A stretch of 64,000 bases of DNA from Pelomonas sp. V22 (GTDB taxonomy: Bacteria; Pseudomonadota; Gammaproteobacteria; Burkholderiales; Burkholderiaceae_C). Positions 25,812-34,785 of this stretch are shown piece by piece. Location: positions 1,178,001-1,242,000 of the forward strand of contig NZ_JAGIXS010000001.1 of assembly GCF_030014915.1 (NCBI RefSeq), read 5' to 3'. The translations under genes and the position numbers were made by a program. The notes under the pieces are model-generated. The model did no database searches, was not told the origin of the DNA, and saw only the letters and a list, made by a program, of their open reading frames with translations. Every line of letters starts with the position of its first letter. Positions within the stretch are counted from its first letter, which is position 1.

Positions 25812-26516
25812 TCAAGCGGGATTCGGCTTGTCGCGGGAGATCAGGTCATCAAGCATACGCCGCGCGGCGTCTTGCTCAGCGGCGCGGCGCGAACGGCCCT
25901 CACCGTTGGAGGTCAGGGCCAGCGCCGGCACGGCGCATTCCACGCGGAAGGTCTGGTTGTGGGCCTGGCCCCGGGTCTCGGCGATGCGATAGCTGGGAAC
26001 GGCCAGCTTGCGGGCCTGCAGCCATTCCTGCAACGCTGTCTTGGCGTCCTTGCCCCAGTGCTCGCTGGCGTTCGTGCTGCCCTCGATCTGATCGCCAAAG
26101 ATGCGGCGCACCAGTTCACGGGCCGCCTCGTAGCCGCCGTCGATGAAGGTGGCGCCAATCACGGCCTCCATCGCATCAGCAAGGATCGAGGGCCGCTGGG
26201 CACCGCCGCCCCGAGCTTCGCCCTCGGACATGCGCAGCACCTGCGGGAAACCGAGGCCGAGGGCCAGCTTGTAGAGGCTGTCCTCGCGCACCAGATGGGC
26301 GCGGATGCGGGTCAGGTCGCCTTCGTCGGAACCGGCGAAGCGCTCGAACAGCAGGCTGGAAATGGCCAGGCTCAACACGGCGTCGCCGAGGAACTCCAGC
26401 CTTTCGTTGTGGTCGGCACCGAAGCTGCGGTGCGTGAGCGCGCGCTGCAGCAGGCCGAGGTCGGAAAAGCGGTGGCCGAGGCGCTTCTGCAGCGCGTCGA
26501 GCGAGGCGGAACTCAT
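25812..26516 (-). CDS. rnc: Ribonuclease III
   Basis: RNase III is the 234-residue endonuclease that cleaves double-stranded RNA; it separates 16S and 23S rRNA precursors and regulates mRNAs. The catalytic signature N-E-R-L-E-F-L-G-D-A-V-L is at about 37-48, and the second acidic site D-A-M-E-A-V-I-G-A is near 112-120. The C-terminal double-stranded RNA-binding domain (about 155-225) contains A-K-T-A-L-Q-E-W-L-Q and ends with R-R-A-A-E-Q-D-A-A-R. The operon order DUF4845-rnc-era-recO is typical of Burkholderiales. Confidence 0.97.
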   Translation of the reverse strand: MSSASLDALQKRLGHRFSDLGLLQRALTHRSFGADHNERLEFLGDAVLSLAISSLLFERFAGSDEGDLTRIRAHLVREDSLYKLALGLGFPQVLRMSEGEARGGGAQRPSILADAMEAVIGATFIDGGYEAARELVRRIFGDQIEGSTNASEHWGKDAKTALQEWLQARKLAVPSYRIAETRGQAHNQTFRVECAVPALALTSNGEGRSRRAAEQDAARRMLDDLISRDKPNPA

Positions 26517-26529
26517 GGCGAAGAAAGGC

Positions 26530-26895
26530 TCAGCGCGAACGGCCTTCGTACTTGATCAGCAGGTAGGCCGGGCCAAACAGGTCGATCTCGCGGTTGTAGG
26601 CAAAGCTGATGCGCACCTTCTCGTTTTCCTTGCTGATTTCGAGATCGGCACCGCTGATGCTCTGGATCGAGTACTCGACCGACTTGATGCGCTCGAATTC
26701 GGCCCGCGCCGCGGGCACCGTCGCCGGGTTGCCGGCCGCGATCTTGTCGACGGCGCGCTGGATCGTGTAGTACTCCATCACCGTCGGCACGACCTTGGCC
26801 GTGACCACGGCGGCGCAGGCCAGGAAGACGCCCCAGAACAGCAGGCCGAAGAGGCTGATGCCTCGCTGACGACGACCGGAATGACGCTGCAGCAT
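26530..26895 (-). CDS. DUF4845 membrane protein between lepB and rnc
   Basis: This 121-residue protein has one N-terminal membrane segment (about 13-35, S-L-F-G-L-L-F-W-G-V-F-L) and a small extracytoplasmic domain with A-K-V-V-P-T-V-M-E-Y-Y and F-A-Y-N-R-E-I. Its position between lepB and rnc and its fold pattern match DUF4845, a conserved family without a known role. The N-terminal R-R-Q-R-G-I-S-L-x-G-L-L resembles a pilin-type leader, but there is no pilin-length helix. I chose ATG 26895 because AAAGGA lies 9 nt upstream; two earlier in-frame starts lack such a site. Confidence 0.85.
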   Translation of the reverse strand: MLQRHSGRRQRGISLFGLLFWGVFLACAAVVTAKVVPTVMEYYTIQRAVDKIAAGNPATVPAARAEFERIKSVEYSIQSISGADLEISKENEKVRISFAYNREIDLFGPAYLLIKYEGRSR

Positions 26896-26932
26896 CGAGC
26901 GGGTTCCTTTCTGTTGCATAGGGGTCGGCACT

Positions 26933-27898
26933 TCAGTGGAAGCTGCCGATGCGCTTGAGGTTACCGAAATTCATCCACACGAAGAAGGCCTTGCCGACGA
27001 TGTTCTCATCGGGCACGAATCCCCAGTAGCGCGAATCTTCAGAGTTGTCGCGGTTGTCGCCCATCATGAAGTAATGGCCCTCAGGCACCTTGCAGGTGAC
27101 GCCTTCAAAGGTGTAGCGGCAATTCTCGCGGAATGGGAAGGCGCCCTTCGGCATGAAAGCATGCTGCCGCGCGGCGTCGACCAGAATCTCGTGGCTCACG
27201 GGGCCCAGCATCTCGTTGAAGTGCGGGCGGTAGACAGCAGCGTCGTCGTCGTAGAAATCACCCTTGGGCTGAACCTCCGCGGGCTTGCCGTTCACATAGA
27301 GCTTCTGATTGAGATACGCGATCTCGTCGCCAGGTACGCCGACCACGCGCTTGATGTAGTCGATGCTGGGATTGGGTGGGAAGCGAAACACCATGACATC
27401 GCCGCGCTGCACATCGTGGTTGGCAATGATCTTCTTGTTGATCACCGGCAGGCGGATGCCGTAGTGGAACTTGTTCACCAGGATCAGATCACCGACGCGC
27501 AGCGTCGGCACCATCGAGCCCGACGGGATCTTGAACGGCTCGACCAGGAAGGAGCGCAGCAGGAAGACAACCAGGATCACCGGGAACAGGCCGGCGGTCC
27601 AGTCCAGCCACCAGGGCTGGCGAAGGATTTCCTGACGGGCGGTTTCCACATCGCCATCGACGCGCTGGATGCCCTGAGCCGCCAGCGACTCGCGCCGCTG
27701 CGCATCGCTGGCGAGCAACTGCGCTGCCGCACGCTCGCGGCCGGGCTTGAAGTAGAAGCGCTCTGCCAGCCAGTACAGGCCGGTGACCGAGGTCAGCAGG
27801 AACAACAGCAGGGCGAAATTGGCGGTCCATTGGCCCGCCAGCCAGCCGCCCACATAGGCGATCAAGACGGCGTAGAGAAGTCCGGTCAGGGCTGTCAT
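26933..27898 (-). CDS. lepB: Signal peptidase I
   Basis: LepB is a 321-residue type I signal peptidase that cuts signal peptides from exported proteins at the outer face of the inner membrane. Two N-terminal membrane segments span about 3-45, and a third precedes the catalytic domain (about 100-118). The nucleophile is Ser128 in P-S-G-S-M-V-P-T-L, and the general base is Lys183 in D-Y-I-K-R-V-V-G. Box E, M-G-D-N-R-D-N-S-x-D-S-R-Y-W-G, is intact. It lies 8 bp after lepA, as in E. coli and most proteobacteria. Confidence 0.96.
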   Translation of the reverse strand: MTALTGLLYAVLIAYVGGWLAGQWTANFALLLFLLTSVTGLYWLAERFYFKPGRERAAAQLLASDAQRRESLAAQGIQRVDGDVETARQEILRQPWWLDWTAGLFPVILVVFLLRSFLVEPFKIPSGSMVPTLRVGDLILVNKFHYGIRLPVINKKIIANHDVQRGDVMVFRFPPNPSIDYIKRVVGVPGDEIAYLNQKLYVNGKPAEVQPKGDFYDDDAAVYRPHFNEMLGPVSHEILVDAARQHAFMPKGAFPFRENCRYTFEGVTCKVPEGHYFMMGDNRDNSEDSRYWGFVPDENIVGKAFFVWMNFGNLKRIGSFH

Positions 27899-27906
27899 TG
27901 TGTTGA

Positions 27907-29715
27907 TCAGTCGTCCACTTGGAGGATGGCCAGGAAAGCTTCTTGCGGCACCTCGACGGTACCGATCTGCTTCATTCGCTTCTTGCCGGCCTTTTGCTTT
28001 TCGAGCAGCTTGCGCTTGCGCGTGATGTCGCCGCCGTAGCATTTTGCCAGCACGTTCTTGCGCATCGCCTTGATGTTCTCGCGGGCGATGATGTTGGCCC
28101 CAATGGCCGCCTGGATCGCCACGTCGTACATCTGGCGCGGGATCTGCTCGCGCATCTTGGCTGCCACCGCGCGGCCGCGATACTGGCTTTGCGCGCGGTG
28201 CACGATGATGGACAGCGCGTCGACGCGGTCGCCGTTGATCAGGATGTCGACCTTGACCACGTCGGAGGCGCGGTACTCCTTGAACTCGTAGTCCATCGAG
28301 GCATAGCCGCGCGACACGCTCTTCAGCTTGTCAAAGAAGTCCAGCACGATCTCGGCCAGCGGCATCTCGTAGGTCAGCATGACCTGGCGGCCGTGGTAGG
28401 CCATGTTGATCTGCTGGCCGCGCTTCTGGTTGGCCAGCGTCATCACCGGCCCGACATAGTCCTGCGGCATATAGAGATGCACGGTGACGATGGGCTCGCG
28501 GATCTCCTGGATCTGGCCGACTTCGGGCATCTTGCTCGGGTTCTCGACCTCGATCACCGTGCCGTCACCGATCACCACCTCATAAACCACGCTGGGTGCG
28601 GTGGTGATCAGGTCCTGGTCGAACTCACGCTCCAGGCGCTCCTGCACGATCTCCATGTGCAGCAGGCCCAGGAAGCCACAGCGGAAGCCAAAGCCCAGCG
28701 CCTGCGACACCTCGGGCTCGTAACGCAGCGAGGAGTCGTTCAGCTTGAGCTTCTCCAGCGCGTCGCGCAGCGAGTCGTACTCACTCGCCTCGGTCGGGTA
28801 CAGACCGGCAAAAACCTGGGGCTGGATTTCCTTGAAGCCAGGCAGGGCCTCTTCGGCGGGGCCGAGGTTGTTGGGCAGCTTCTTTTCCAGCGTGATGGTG
28901 TCGCCGACCTTGGCGGCCTGCAGCTCCTTGATGCCGGCGATGATGAAGCCCACCTCGCCTGCATGCAGTGCGTCACGGCTCTCCGACTTGGGTGAGAACA
29001 CCCCCAGGTTGTCGGCCGGGTAGACGGCACCGGAGGCCATCATGCGGATGCGCTCACCCTTCCTGAGCGTGCCGTCGACCACGCGCACCAGCATCACCAC
29101 ACCCACATAGGCGTCGTACCAGGAGTCGATGATCATGGCGCGCAAGGGCGCCTCGACCTCGCCCTTCGGGGGCGGCATCTTGGCGATCACGGCTTCGAGG
29201 ATCTCGTCGATGCCCATGCCGGTCTTGGCGCTGCAGGGAATCGCGTCGTCGGCGTCGATGCCGATCACGTCCTCGATCTCGGCCTTGGCGTTGTCTGGAT
29301 CGGCGTTGGGCAGATCCATCTTGTTCAGCACCGGCACGACCTCGACGCCGAGGTCCAGCGCCGTGTAGCAGTTCGCAACCGTCTGCGCTTCCACGCCCTG
29401 CGAGGCGTCCACCACCAGCAGCGCGCCTTCGCAAGCCGACAGCGAGCGGCTGACTTCATACGAGAAGTCCACATGCCCCGGCGTGTCGATCAGGTTCAGG
29501 TTGTAGACCTTGCCGTCTTTGGCCTTGTACTGAAGCGCAGCGGTCTGCGCCTTGATGGTGATGCCGCGCTCGCGCTCGATGTCCATCGAGTCCAGCACCT
29601 GCGCCTCCATCTCGCGGTCCGACAGGCCACCGCAACGCTGAATGATCCGGTCCGCCAGCGTGCTCTTGCCGTGGTCGATGTGGGCGATGATGGAGAAATT
29701 GCGGATGTGATTCAT
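27907..29715 (-). CDS. lepA: Elongation factor 4 (LepA)
   Basis: LepA is the 602-residue ribosome-associated GTPase related to EF-G; it is implicated in 30S maturation or back-translocation under stress. The N-terminus [19 protein letters not shown] contains the P-loop. Also visible are [20 protein letters not shown] and the LepA-specific C-terminal domain starting near D-Y-E-F-K-E-Y-R. I chose the ATG at 29715; a GTG two codons upstream is less likely. It heads the lepA-lepB-DUF4845-rnc-era-recO-pdxJ-acpS run and is isolated from mucD by a terminator. Confidence 0.97.
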   Translation of the reverse strand: MNHIRNFSIIAHIDHGKSTLADRIIQRCGGLSDREMEAQVLDSMDIERERGITIKAQTAALQYKAKDGKVYNLNLIDTPGHVDFSYEVSRSLSACEGALLVVDASQGVEAQTVANCYTALDLGVEVVPVLNKMDLPNADPDNAKAEIEDVIGIDADDAIPCSAKTGMGIDEILEAVIAKMPPPKGEVEAPLRAMIIDSWYDAYVGVVMLVRVVDGTLRKGERIRMMASGAVYPADNLGVFSPKSESRDALHAGEVGFIIAGIKELQAAKVGDTITLEKKLPNNLGPAEEALPGFKEIQPQVFAGLYPTEASEYDSLRDALEKLKLNDSSLRYEPEVSQALGFGFRCGFLGLLHMEIVQERLEREFDQDLITTAPSVVYEVVIGDGTVIEVENPSKMPEVGQIQEIREPIVTVHLYMPQDYVGPVMTLANQKRGQQINMAYHGRQVMLTYEMPLAEIVLDFFDKLKSVSRGYASMDYEFKEYRASDVVKVDILINGDRVDALSIIVHRAQSQYRGRAVAAKMREQIPRQMYDVAIQAAIGANIIARENIKAMRKNVLAKCYGGDITRKRKLLEKQKAGKKRMKQIGTVEVPQEAFLAILQVDD

Positions 29716-29821
29716 GGACACTTGAGCAACGCGTGAGCTGGAGCTTCAACGGCTTGGCCGTTGCATGGAAGGCTCATATCGCGAGGCGATGTGAAGGCCC
29801 TGAAAGGGCCGCGCCGAACAT

Positions 29822-29853
29822 AAAAAAAAGGCACGTCGAAACGGTGACGCGCC
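29822..29853 (-). terminator. Rho-independent terminator upstream of lepA
   Basis: On the minus strand the stem GGCGCGTC/GACGTGCC (29846-29853 with 29830-29837, one G-U pair) is followed by eight U residues (A-run at 29822-29829). It would stop transcripts coming from mucD or from any promoter in the gap. Confidence 0.88.
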
Positions 29854-29967
29854 TTCCAACAAAACTAATGGCAACTGCTTGTTGGGCCTTCATTGTAGCC
29901 AAAAGGCCTGGGCTGGAAACCGCGCAGAACCCGGATTTCCCGCCGTTGCAGGCCGCCAACAGCAAAT

Positions 29968-29987
29968 TTATCCACAGATTATTCACA
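29968..29987 (+). promoter_or_regulatory. Two tandem DnaA boxes, 11 bp apart
   Basis: TTATCCACA (29968-29976) is a perfect E. coli R1-type DnaA box, and TTATTCACA (29979-29987) also matches the consensus TTATNCACA. Both have the same orientation and start 11 bp apart, about one helical turn. They sit in a locally AT-rich patch of a GC-rich genome, with no dnaA, dnaN or parAB nearby. Confidence 0.65.
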
Positions 29988-30210
29988 AGCTGGCGCGCAG
30001 GCCGCCAATTGCGCTGGAACGGTCGCGGATTGCGACGAGAAGCCGCATATGGCGGCTCCAAAGGCACCAATTCTAGCTGATCAAGGCAGGAATCACGGTC
30101 CGCCGCCTTGGGATGTAAGCGCATGCCAACTTGAATCTGGATCCAGCCACTCCCACGAAATGGAAAGACCCGGCGCCGCGCTGGGTTGTCGGGCACCAGG
30201 ACGGCCAGTC

Positions 30211-31695
30211 TCAGGGCTTGCCTGGTTTGACCAGGATGATGGCCACGGTATCGGCCCGGCGCACCACCATGCTGATCGTCTTGGCCTTGTCGAGCTTGGC
30301 CAACTGGAGCTGGAGCTGATTGACGCCACTCACTTCGACGTTGTCGACCGCGAGGATCAGATCGCCGGCGCGCAGGCCGGCGCGCGCTGCCGGCCCTTCG
30401 GCCGACTCCACCCGCACACCGGCGCGCAGCTTGAGCTCGCGCTTCTGGCTCTCGCCGATCTCGCCGAGGCTGAGGCCCAGCGCGTTGACAGGTCCACCAG
30501 CTTCGGGGCTGGCCTCACGCTTGCTGTTGGCTGCATCGTCGTCATCAACCTCGCCCAGCACCACCTGCAGATCCTTGTAGGCGCCACGGCGGAACACCTG
30601 GACGGCCACCCTGCTGCCCGGTTGGGTGGCGGCGGCGATGCGGCGCAGCTCGATGGCGCGCTCGATGGGCTTGCCATCGAGCTTGGTGAGCACATCACCG
30701 CCCTCGATGCCGGCCTTCTCGGCAGGACTGCCGGGCTCGACATTGCGCACCAGCGCGCCACGGGCCTTGCTGCCCAAGCCGATGGCCTCGGCGACTTCCT
30801 TGCTGATGTCGTCCGGCAGCAAACCCATGCGGCCGCGCCTGACCTTGCCGCCACTGCGCAGTTGGTCGGCCACGCGCATGGCTTCGTCGATGGGGATGGC
30901 GAACGAGATGCCCATGAAGCCGCCGGACTCGCTGTAGATCTGCGAGTTGATGCCCACCACCTCGCCACGCATGTTCAAGAGCGGGCCGCCGGAGTTGCCG
31001 GGGTTGATGGCCACGTCGGTCTGGATCAGCGGCAGCAGATCACCGGTGTCGCGCGACTTGGCGCTGACGATGCCCGCCGTCACCGTGTTCTCGAGGCCGA
31101 ATGGCGAGCCGATGGCCATCACCCATTCGCCAACCTTGAGCCGGCCCACATCGCCGATCTTCACGGTCGGCAGGCCGCTCGCCTCGATCTTGAGCACGGC
31201 CACGTCGCTGCGGCGGTCCACGCCGATGACGCGGGCCTTGAACTCACGCTTGTCGTTGAGCGTGACCAGCACCTCGTCGGCATCCTCGACCACGTGGGCA
31301 TTCGTCATCACCACGCCGTCGGCACTGAGGATGAAGCCGGAAGCCACGCCGCTGCGCTGCGGCTGATCCTCGTCCTCCCCTCGCGGATTGCCCCGGCGCT
31401 GCTTGGGCGACTGCCCGCCGTTGCGGCGCTGCAGTTCCTGCAGCAGCTCGTTGATCTCCTGCACGAGCTCGCTGGTCTCGGTCGATTCGACGGTGCGCGC
31501 CTTCTCGGTGGTCCTGATATTGACCACGGCCGGCCCGGTCTTCTCGACCAACTCGGTGAAATCGGGCAGGCCCGCCCGCTGCGCATGGCTGGTGCCGGGC
31601 AGCGCCGTCAGTGCTGCGGCGAGCGTCATCACGGAAAGCGCCAGGGCCAGGCCCCAGGGCTTGCCGGCGGTACGGGTGTCGAGGCTGGTCTTCAT
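30211..31695 (-). CDS. mucD: Periplasmic HtrA-family serine protease (MucD/DegP)
   Basis: This is a 494-residue periplasmic protease and chaperone that clears misfolded envelope proteins. Residues 1-38 form a signal peptide ending in S-H-A-Q. The catalytic triad is His133 (N-A-H-V-V), Asp163 (R-S-D-V-A) and Ser234 (G-N-S-G-G-P-L). Two PDZ domains follow (about 290-380 and 400-490). A charged Gln/Arg/Glu insertion precedes the protease core (about 85-112). In relatives mucD follows rpoE, rseA and rseB; here it follows a small membrane-protein gene and fabF, so the usual sigma-E regulators are not adjacent. Confidence 0.93.
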   Translation of the reverse strand: MKTSLDTRTAGKPWGLALALSVMTLAAALTALPGTSHAQRAGLPDFTELVEKTGPAVVNIRTTEKARTVESTETSELVQEINELLQELQRRNGGQSPKQRRGNPRGEDEDQPQRSGVASGFILSADGVVMTNAHVVEDADEVLVTLNDKREFKARVIGVDRRSDVAVLKIEASGLPTVKIGDVGRLKVGEWVMAIGSPFGLENTVTAGIVSAKSRDTGDLLPLIQTDVAINPGNSGGPLLNMRGEVVGINSQIYSESGGFMGISFAIPIDEAMRVADQLRSGGKVRRGRMGLLPDDISKEVAEAIGLGSKARGALVRNVEPGSPAEKAGIEGGDVLTKLDGKPIERAIELRRIAAATQPGSRVAVQVFRRGAYKDLQVVLGEVDDDDAANSKREASPEAGGPVNALGLSLGEIGESQKRELKLRAGVRVESAEGPAARAGLRAGDLILAVDNVEVSGVNQLQLQLAKLDKAKTISMVVRRADTVAIILVKPGKP

Positions 31696-31862
31696 CGTCT
31701 TGCAGGGTTCAGGACTGGAGCTTGAGGGATGAGGCACGGTTGTCGCGGTTGAGCGTTGCTGCCTTGTTGCCGGTGATGCAAGCACGATGAGGGAACCGGA
31801 AAAGGACGGGGCAAGGCGGCGGCCGAAGCCAGCATCGCACCAGGCTCCGGATGGGTCGTTAG

Positions 31863-32324
31863 TCACAGCACCGCTCCGGCCTTGCTGGTCGCACGTTCGG
31901 CATGCAAGGTCGCGCGCAGCAGCCCCCACTCGGCCGCATGCCGGTGCTGGCTGAGCGCCAGATACTGCGGCACCAGCGCCGCACGCCAGCCCGGGCCGGC
32001 CAGACGCAACAGCAGCCAGCTGTCGAAATCCAGCGCCGGGATGACCTGCACCACGATCTCTTCGCCTGAGCGGGCTTGCAACTGCCAGGCCTCTCCATCC
32101 CAGCGCAGATGGCGCACGCGCGGCGCAGCCCAGCGCCACCAGGCTGCCGCTATCAGCGGCACCAGGGGCGCAGCCCACCAGACGCCAGCGCCCCAGTGCA
32201 GGGACAAGGCCAACAACAGTGCGGCCGCGCCCATGCCGGCACAGCCTGCATTGAGCAGGCTCCAGGCAGGATCGCGGCCAGGCGTCAGCAAAAAGGAAGG
32301 CGGGTGGCGCAGCAGGGGCTGCAT
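31863..32324 (-). CDS. YgfX-like small membrane protein
   Basis: This 153-residue protein has two membrane segments close together near the N-terminus (about 28-46 and 48-66, Ala/Leu/Trp-rich), then a soluble domain of about 85 residues. The pattern L-R-W-D-G-E-A-W-Q-L, then D-F-D-S-W-L-L-L-R-L and a late H-A-A-E-W-x-x-L-R-A resembles the YgfX (CptA-like) family. In Burkholderiales a gene of this kind sits after fabF and before rpoE. It begins 13 bp after the fabF stop. YgfX proteins have been linked to cell-division toxicity or FAD-assembly partners, but no antitoxin-like gene lies beside it, so the function is open. Confidence 0.55.
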   Translation of the reverse strand: MQPLLRHPPSFLLTPGRDPAWSLLNAGCAGMGAAALLLALSLHWGAGVWWAAPLVPLIAAAWWRWAAPRVRHLRWDGEAWQLQARSGEEIVVQVIPALDFDSWLLLRLAGPGWRAALVPQYLALSQHRHAAEWGLLRATLHAERATSKAGAVL

Positions 32325-32337
32325 CGCCGTCGGGGCA

Positions 32338-33582
32338 TCAGACCCGCTTGAAGATCAGCGTGCCGTTGGTGCCGCCGAAGCCGAAGTTGTTCTTGGCGGC
32401 ATATTCAATCTTCATGGGCCGCGCCTCGTTGGCGCAGTAGTCCAGGTCGCACTCGGGATCCTGGTTGAAGATATTGATCGTCGGCGGAGCGATCTGGTTG
32501 TGCACCGCCAGCGCGGTGAAGACCGACTCGATGCCGCCGGCGCCGCCCAGCAGGTGGCCGGTCATCGACTTGGTCGAGCTGACCACCATCTGCTTGGCGT
32601 GGTCACCAAAGGCCAACTTGATCGCATTGGTTTCGTTCACGTCGCCCAGCGGCGTGGAAGTGCCGTGCGCGTTCATGTACTGGACCTGATCGGCATTGAG
32701 GCCGGCGTTGCGCAGCGCGGCCTTCATCGAGCGCTTGGGGCCGTCCACGTTGGGCGCGGTCATGTGGTACGCGTCAGCACCCATGCCGAAGCCGACCAGT
32801 TCGCAATAGATCTTGGCACCGCGCTTCTTGGCATGCTCGTACTCTTCGAGCACCAGCACGCCGCCGCCCTCGCCCAGCACAAAGCCGTCGCGATCCTTGT
32901 CCCAGGGACGGGACGCGGTCTTGGGGTCGTCATTGCGGGTAGAGAGCGCGCGAGCGGCCGCGAACCCGCCGATGCCCAGCGGCGAAACAGTTGATTCAGC
33001 GCCACCGGCGATCATCACGTCGGCATCGCCGTATTCAATCATCCGGCCCGCTTCGCCGATGGCGTGCAGACCGGTGGTGCAGGCCGTCGCGATGGCAAGG
33101 TTCGGGCCTTGGAAGCCGTACTTGATCGAGACATGGCCGGAAATCATGTTGACGATCGAGGCCGGCACGAAGAACGGCGAAACACGGCGCGGGCCGCGGT
33201 TCACCAGTTCGCTGTGCGTTTCCTCGATCATCGGCAGGCCGCCGATGCCGGATCCCACCAGCACGCCGATGCGCTCGGCCTGCTCTTCCGTCAACTGGTC
33301 CCTGGTGGGCAAGCCCGCGTCCTGCACCGCCTGAATGGACGCCGCCAATCCGTAGTGGATGAAGGTATCCATCGTGCGAGCTTCTTTGCTCGTCATGTAG
33401 GCGGCCACGTCGAAGCCCTTGACCTCGCCGGCGAACTGGCAGGCGAAGTTGCTGGGATCGAAGCGGGTGATGCGGTCAATGCCGGAGCGGCCCGCCAGGA
33501 TGTTGGCCCAGCCCTCAGCGACCGTGATACCCACGGGGCTGATCAGACCAAGTCCGGTAACGACAACGCGACGACGGCTCAT
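32338..33582 (-). CDS. fabF: 3-oxoacyl-[ACP] synthase II
   Basis: FabF is the 414-residue condensing enzyme that elongates acyl-ACP with malonyl-ACP, including the temperature-sensitive 16:1 to 18:1 step. The N-terminus R-R-V-V-V-T-G-L-G is typical. The active-site Cys168 lies in T-A-C-T-T-G, where most FabF proteins have T-A-C-A/T-S-G. The two catalytic His are in [11 protein letters not shown] and [10 protein letters not shown], and the second also carries the Lys in S-T-K-S-M. It follows acpP by 73 bp, the common acpP-fabF order. Confidence 0.96.
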   Translation of the reverse strand: MSRRRVVVTGLGLISPVGITVAEGWANILAGRSGIDRITRFDPSNFACQFAGEVKGFDVAAYMTSKEARTMDTFIHYGLAASIQAVQDAGLPTRDQLTEEQAERIGVLVGSGIGGLPMIEETHSELVNRGPRRVSPFFVPASIVNMISGHVSIKYGFQGPNLAIATACTTGLHAIGEAGRMIEYGDADVMIAGGAESTVSPLGIGGFAAARALSTRNDDPKTASRPWDKDRDGFVLGEGGGVLVLEEYEHAKKRGAKIYCELVGFGMGADAYHMTAPNVDGPKRSMKAALRNAGLNADQVQYMNAHGTSTPLGDVNETNAIKLAFGDHAKQMVVSSTKSMTGHLLGGAGGIESVFTALAVHNQIAPPTINIFNQDPECDLDYCANEARPMKIEYAAKNNFGFGGTNGTLIFKRV

Positions 33583-33655
33583 GCGGTACGGAAATCAGTT
33601 GACGGTTGGCTGCGCCACCGCGCGAAGCGGCCTCGCGCGCAGCCGGCTTGCTTCA

Positions 33656-33964
<309 letters not shown>

Positions 33965-34040
33965 TCAAGGGGAACGCTGCCAGCAAGAGCCCTTCACCGG
34001 CCGGGCAGAAACCGGTGGGCAGGCGCGGAATGCGCCCGCC

Positions 34041-34778
34041 TCAGTTCATGAACATGCCTCCATTGACATGCAGTTCGGTGCCGGTGATGTAGGCGGCGGC
34101 TGGCGATGCCAGGAAGGCCACGGCTTCGGCGATTTCCTTGGGCTCGCCGAGGCGGCCGACCGGGATCTGCGCCAGCAGCGCTGCCTTCTGGGCCTCGGGC
34201 AGAACTTCCGTCATGTCGGTGGCGATGAAGCCTGGGGCCACGCAATTGACGGTGATGCCACGGCTGCCCAGTTCACGGGCAAGCGAGCGGGTCATGCCCG
34301 CCACGCCAGCCTTGGCCGCCGCGTAGTTGGCCTGACCGGCATTGCCGGAGGCGCCCACTACCGAGGTGATGCTGATGATGCGGCCATAGCGTTGCTTCAT
34401 CATCGTGCGCATCACGGCGCGGCTCATGCGGAACACGGCCTTCAGATTGGTGTCCGTGACGGCGTCCCAGTCCTCGTCCTTCATGCGCATGGCCAGGGTG
34501 TCGCGGGTGATGCCGGCGTTGTTGACCAGCACCTGCAGGCCGCCATGGGCTTTGACGATTTCGTCGATGGCGGCATCCACGGCCGGCGCGTCGTTCACGT
34601 TCAGCGCGATGCCGCGGCCGCCATGAACAGCCAAGGCCTCGCTGATGGAAGCCGCGCCCGATTCGGTGGTGGCCGTGCCGATGACGGTGTAGCCACGCTC
34701 AGCGAGCGTCAGTGCGATCGCGCGGCCGATGCCACGGCTGGCGCCGGTGACCAGCGCGACTTGTTTGGTGTCTGTCAT
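34041..34778 (-). CDS. fabG: 3-oxoacyl-[ACP] reductase
   Basis: FabG is the 245-residue NADPH-dependent short-chain dehydrogenase that reduces 3-oxoacyl-ACP. The cofactor motif is T-G-A-S-R-G-I-G-R-A (about 12-21), and N-N-A-G is at about 87-90. The catalytic Ser lies in I-T-S-V-V-G, with Tyr and Lys in Y-A-A-A-K. The C-terminus ends H-V-N-G-G-M-F-M-N, typical of true FabG rather than a generic dehydrogenase. It lies 7 bp after fabD. Confidence 0.96.
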   Translation of the reverse strand: MTDTKQVALVTGASRGIGRAIALTLAERGYTVIGTATTESGAASISEALAVHGGRGIALNVNDAPAVDAAIDEIVKAHGGLQVLVNNAGITRDTLAMRMKDEDWDAVTDTNLKAVFRMSRAVMRTMMKQRYGRIISITSVVGASGNAGQANYAAAKAGVAGMTRSLARELGSRGITVNCVAPGFIATDMTEVLPEAQKAALLAQIPVGRLGEPKEIAEAVAFLASPAAAYITGTELHVNGGMFMN

Positions 34779-34785
34779 GTTCGGT

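Larger units (their letters stand above)
29716..30210. other. Non-coding gap between mucD and lepA
   Basis: These 495 bp hold no gene I accept. Going leftwards from mucD there is an unassigned stretch, then two tandem DnaA boxes (29968-29987) and a strong minus-strand terminator (29822-29853). The lepA leader has two inverted repeats, GGCCCT-gaa-AGGGCC (29797-29811) and CAACGGC-ttg-GCCGTTG (about 29748-29764). A 140-codon open frame on the minus strand crosses the terminator and shows no family resemblance, so I do not call it. Confidence 0.6.

Noticed and set aside
26530-26931. DUF4845 protein as a type IV pilin
   Set aside because: The R-G-I-S-L-x-G-L-L start is suggestive, but there is no Glu5 and the position between lepB and rnc matches DUF4845.
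29960-29995. Chromosomal replication origin
   Set aside because: Only two DnaA boxes, no extended AT-rich unwinding element and no dnaA, dnaN, gyrB, rpmH or parAB genes nearby.
29774-30196. 140-codon minus-strand open frame between mucD and lepA
   Set aside because: It runs through the strong terminator at 29822-29853 and shows no recognisable domain.
31696-32178. In-frame upstream extension of mucD
   Set aside because: It overlaps the YgfX-like gene in another frame and would bury the signal peptide inside the protein.
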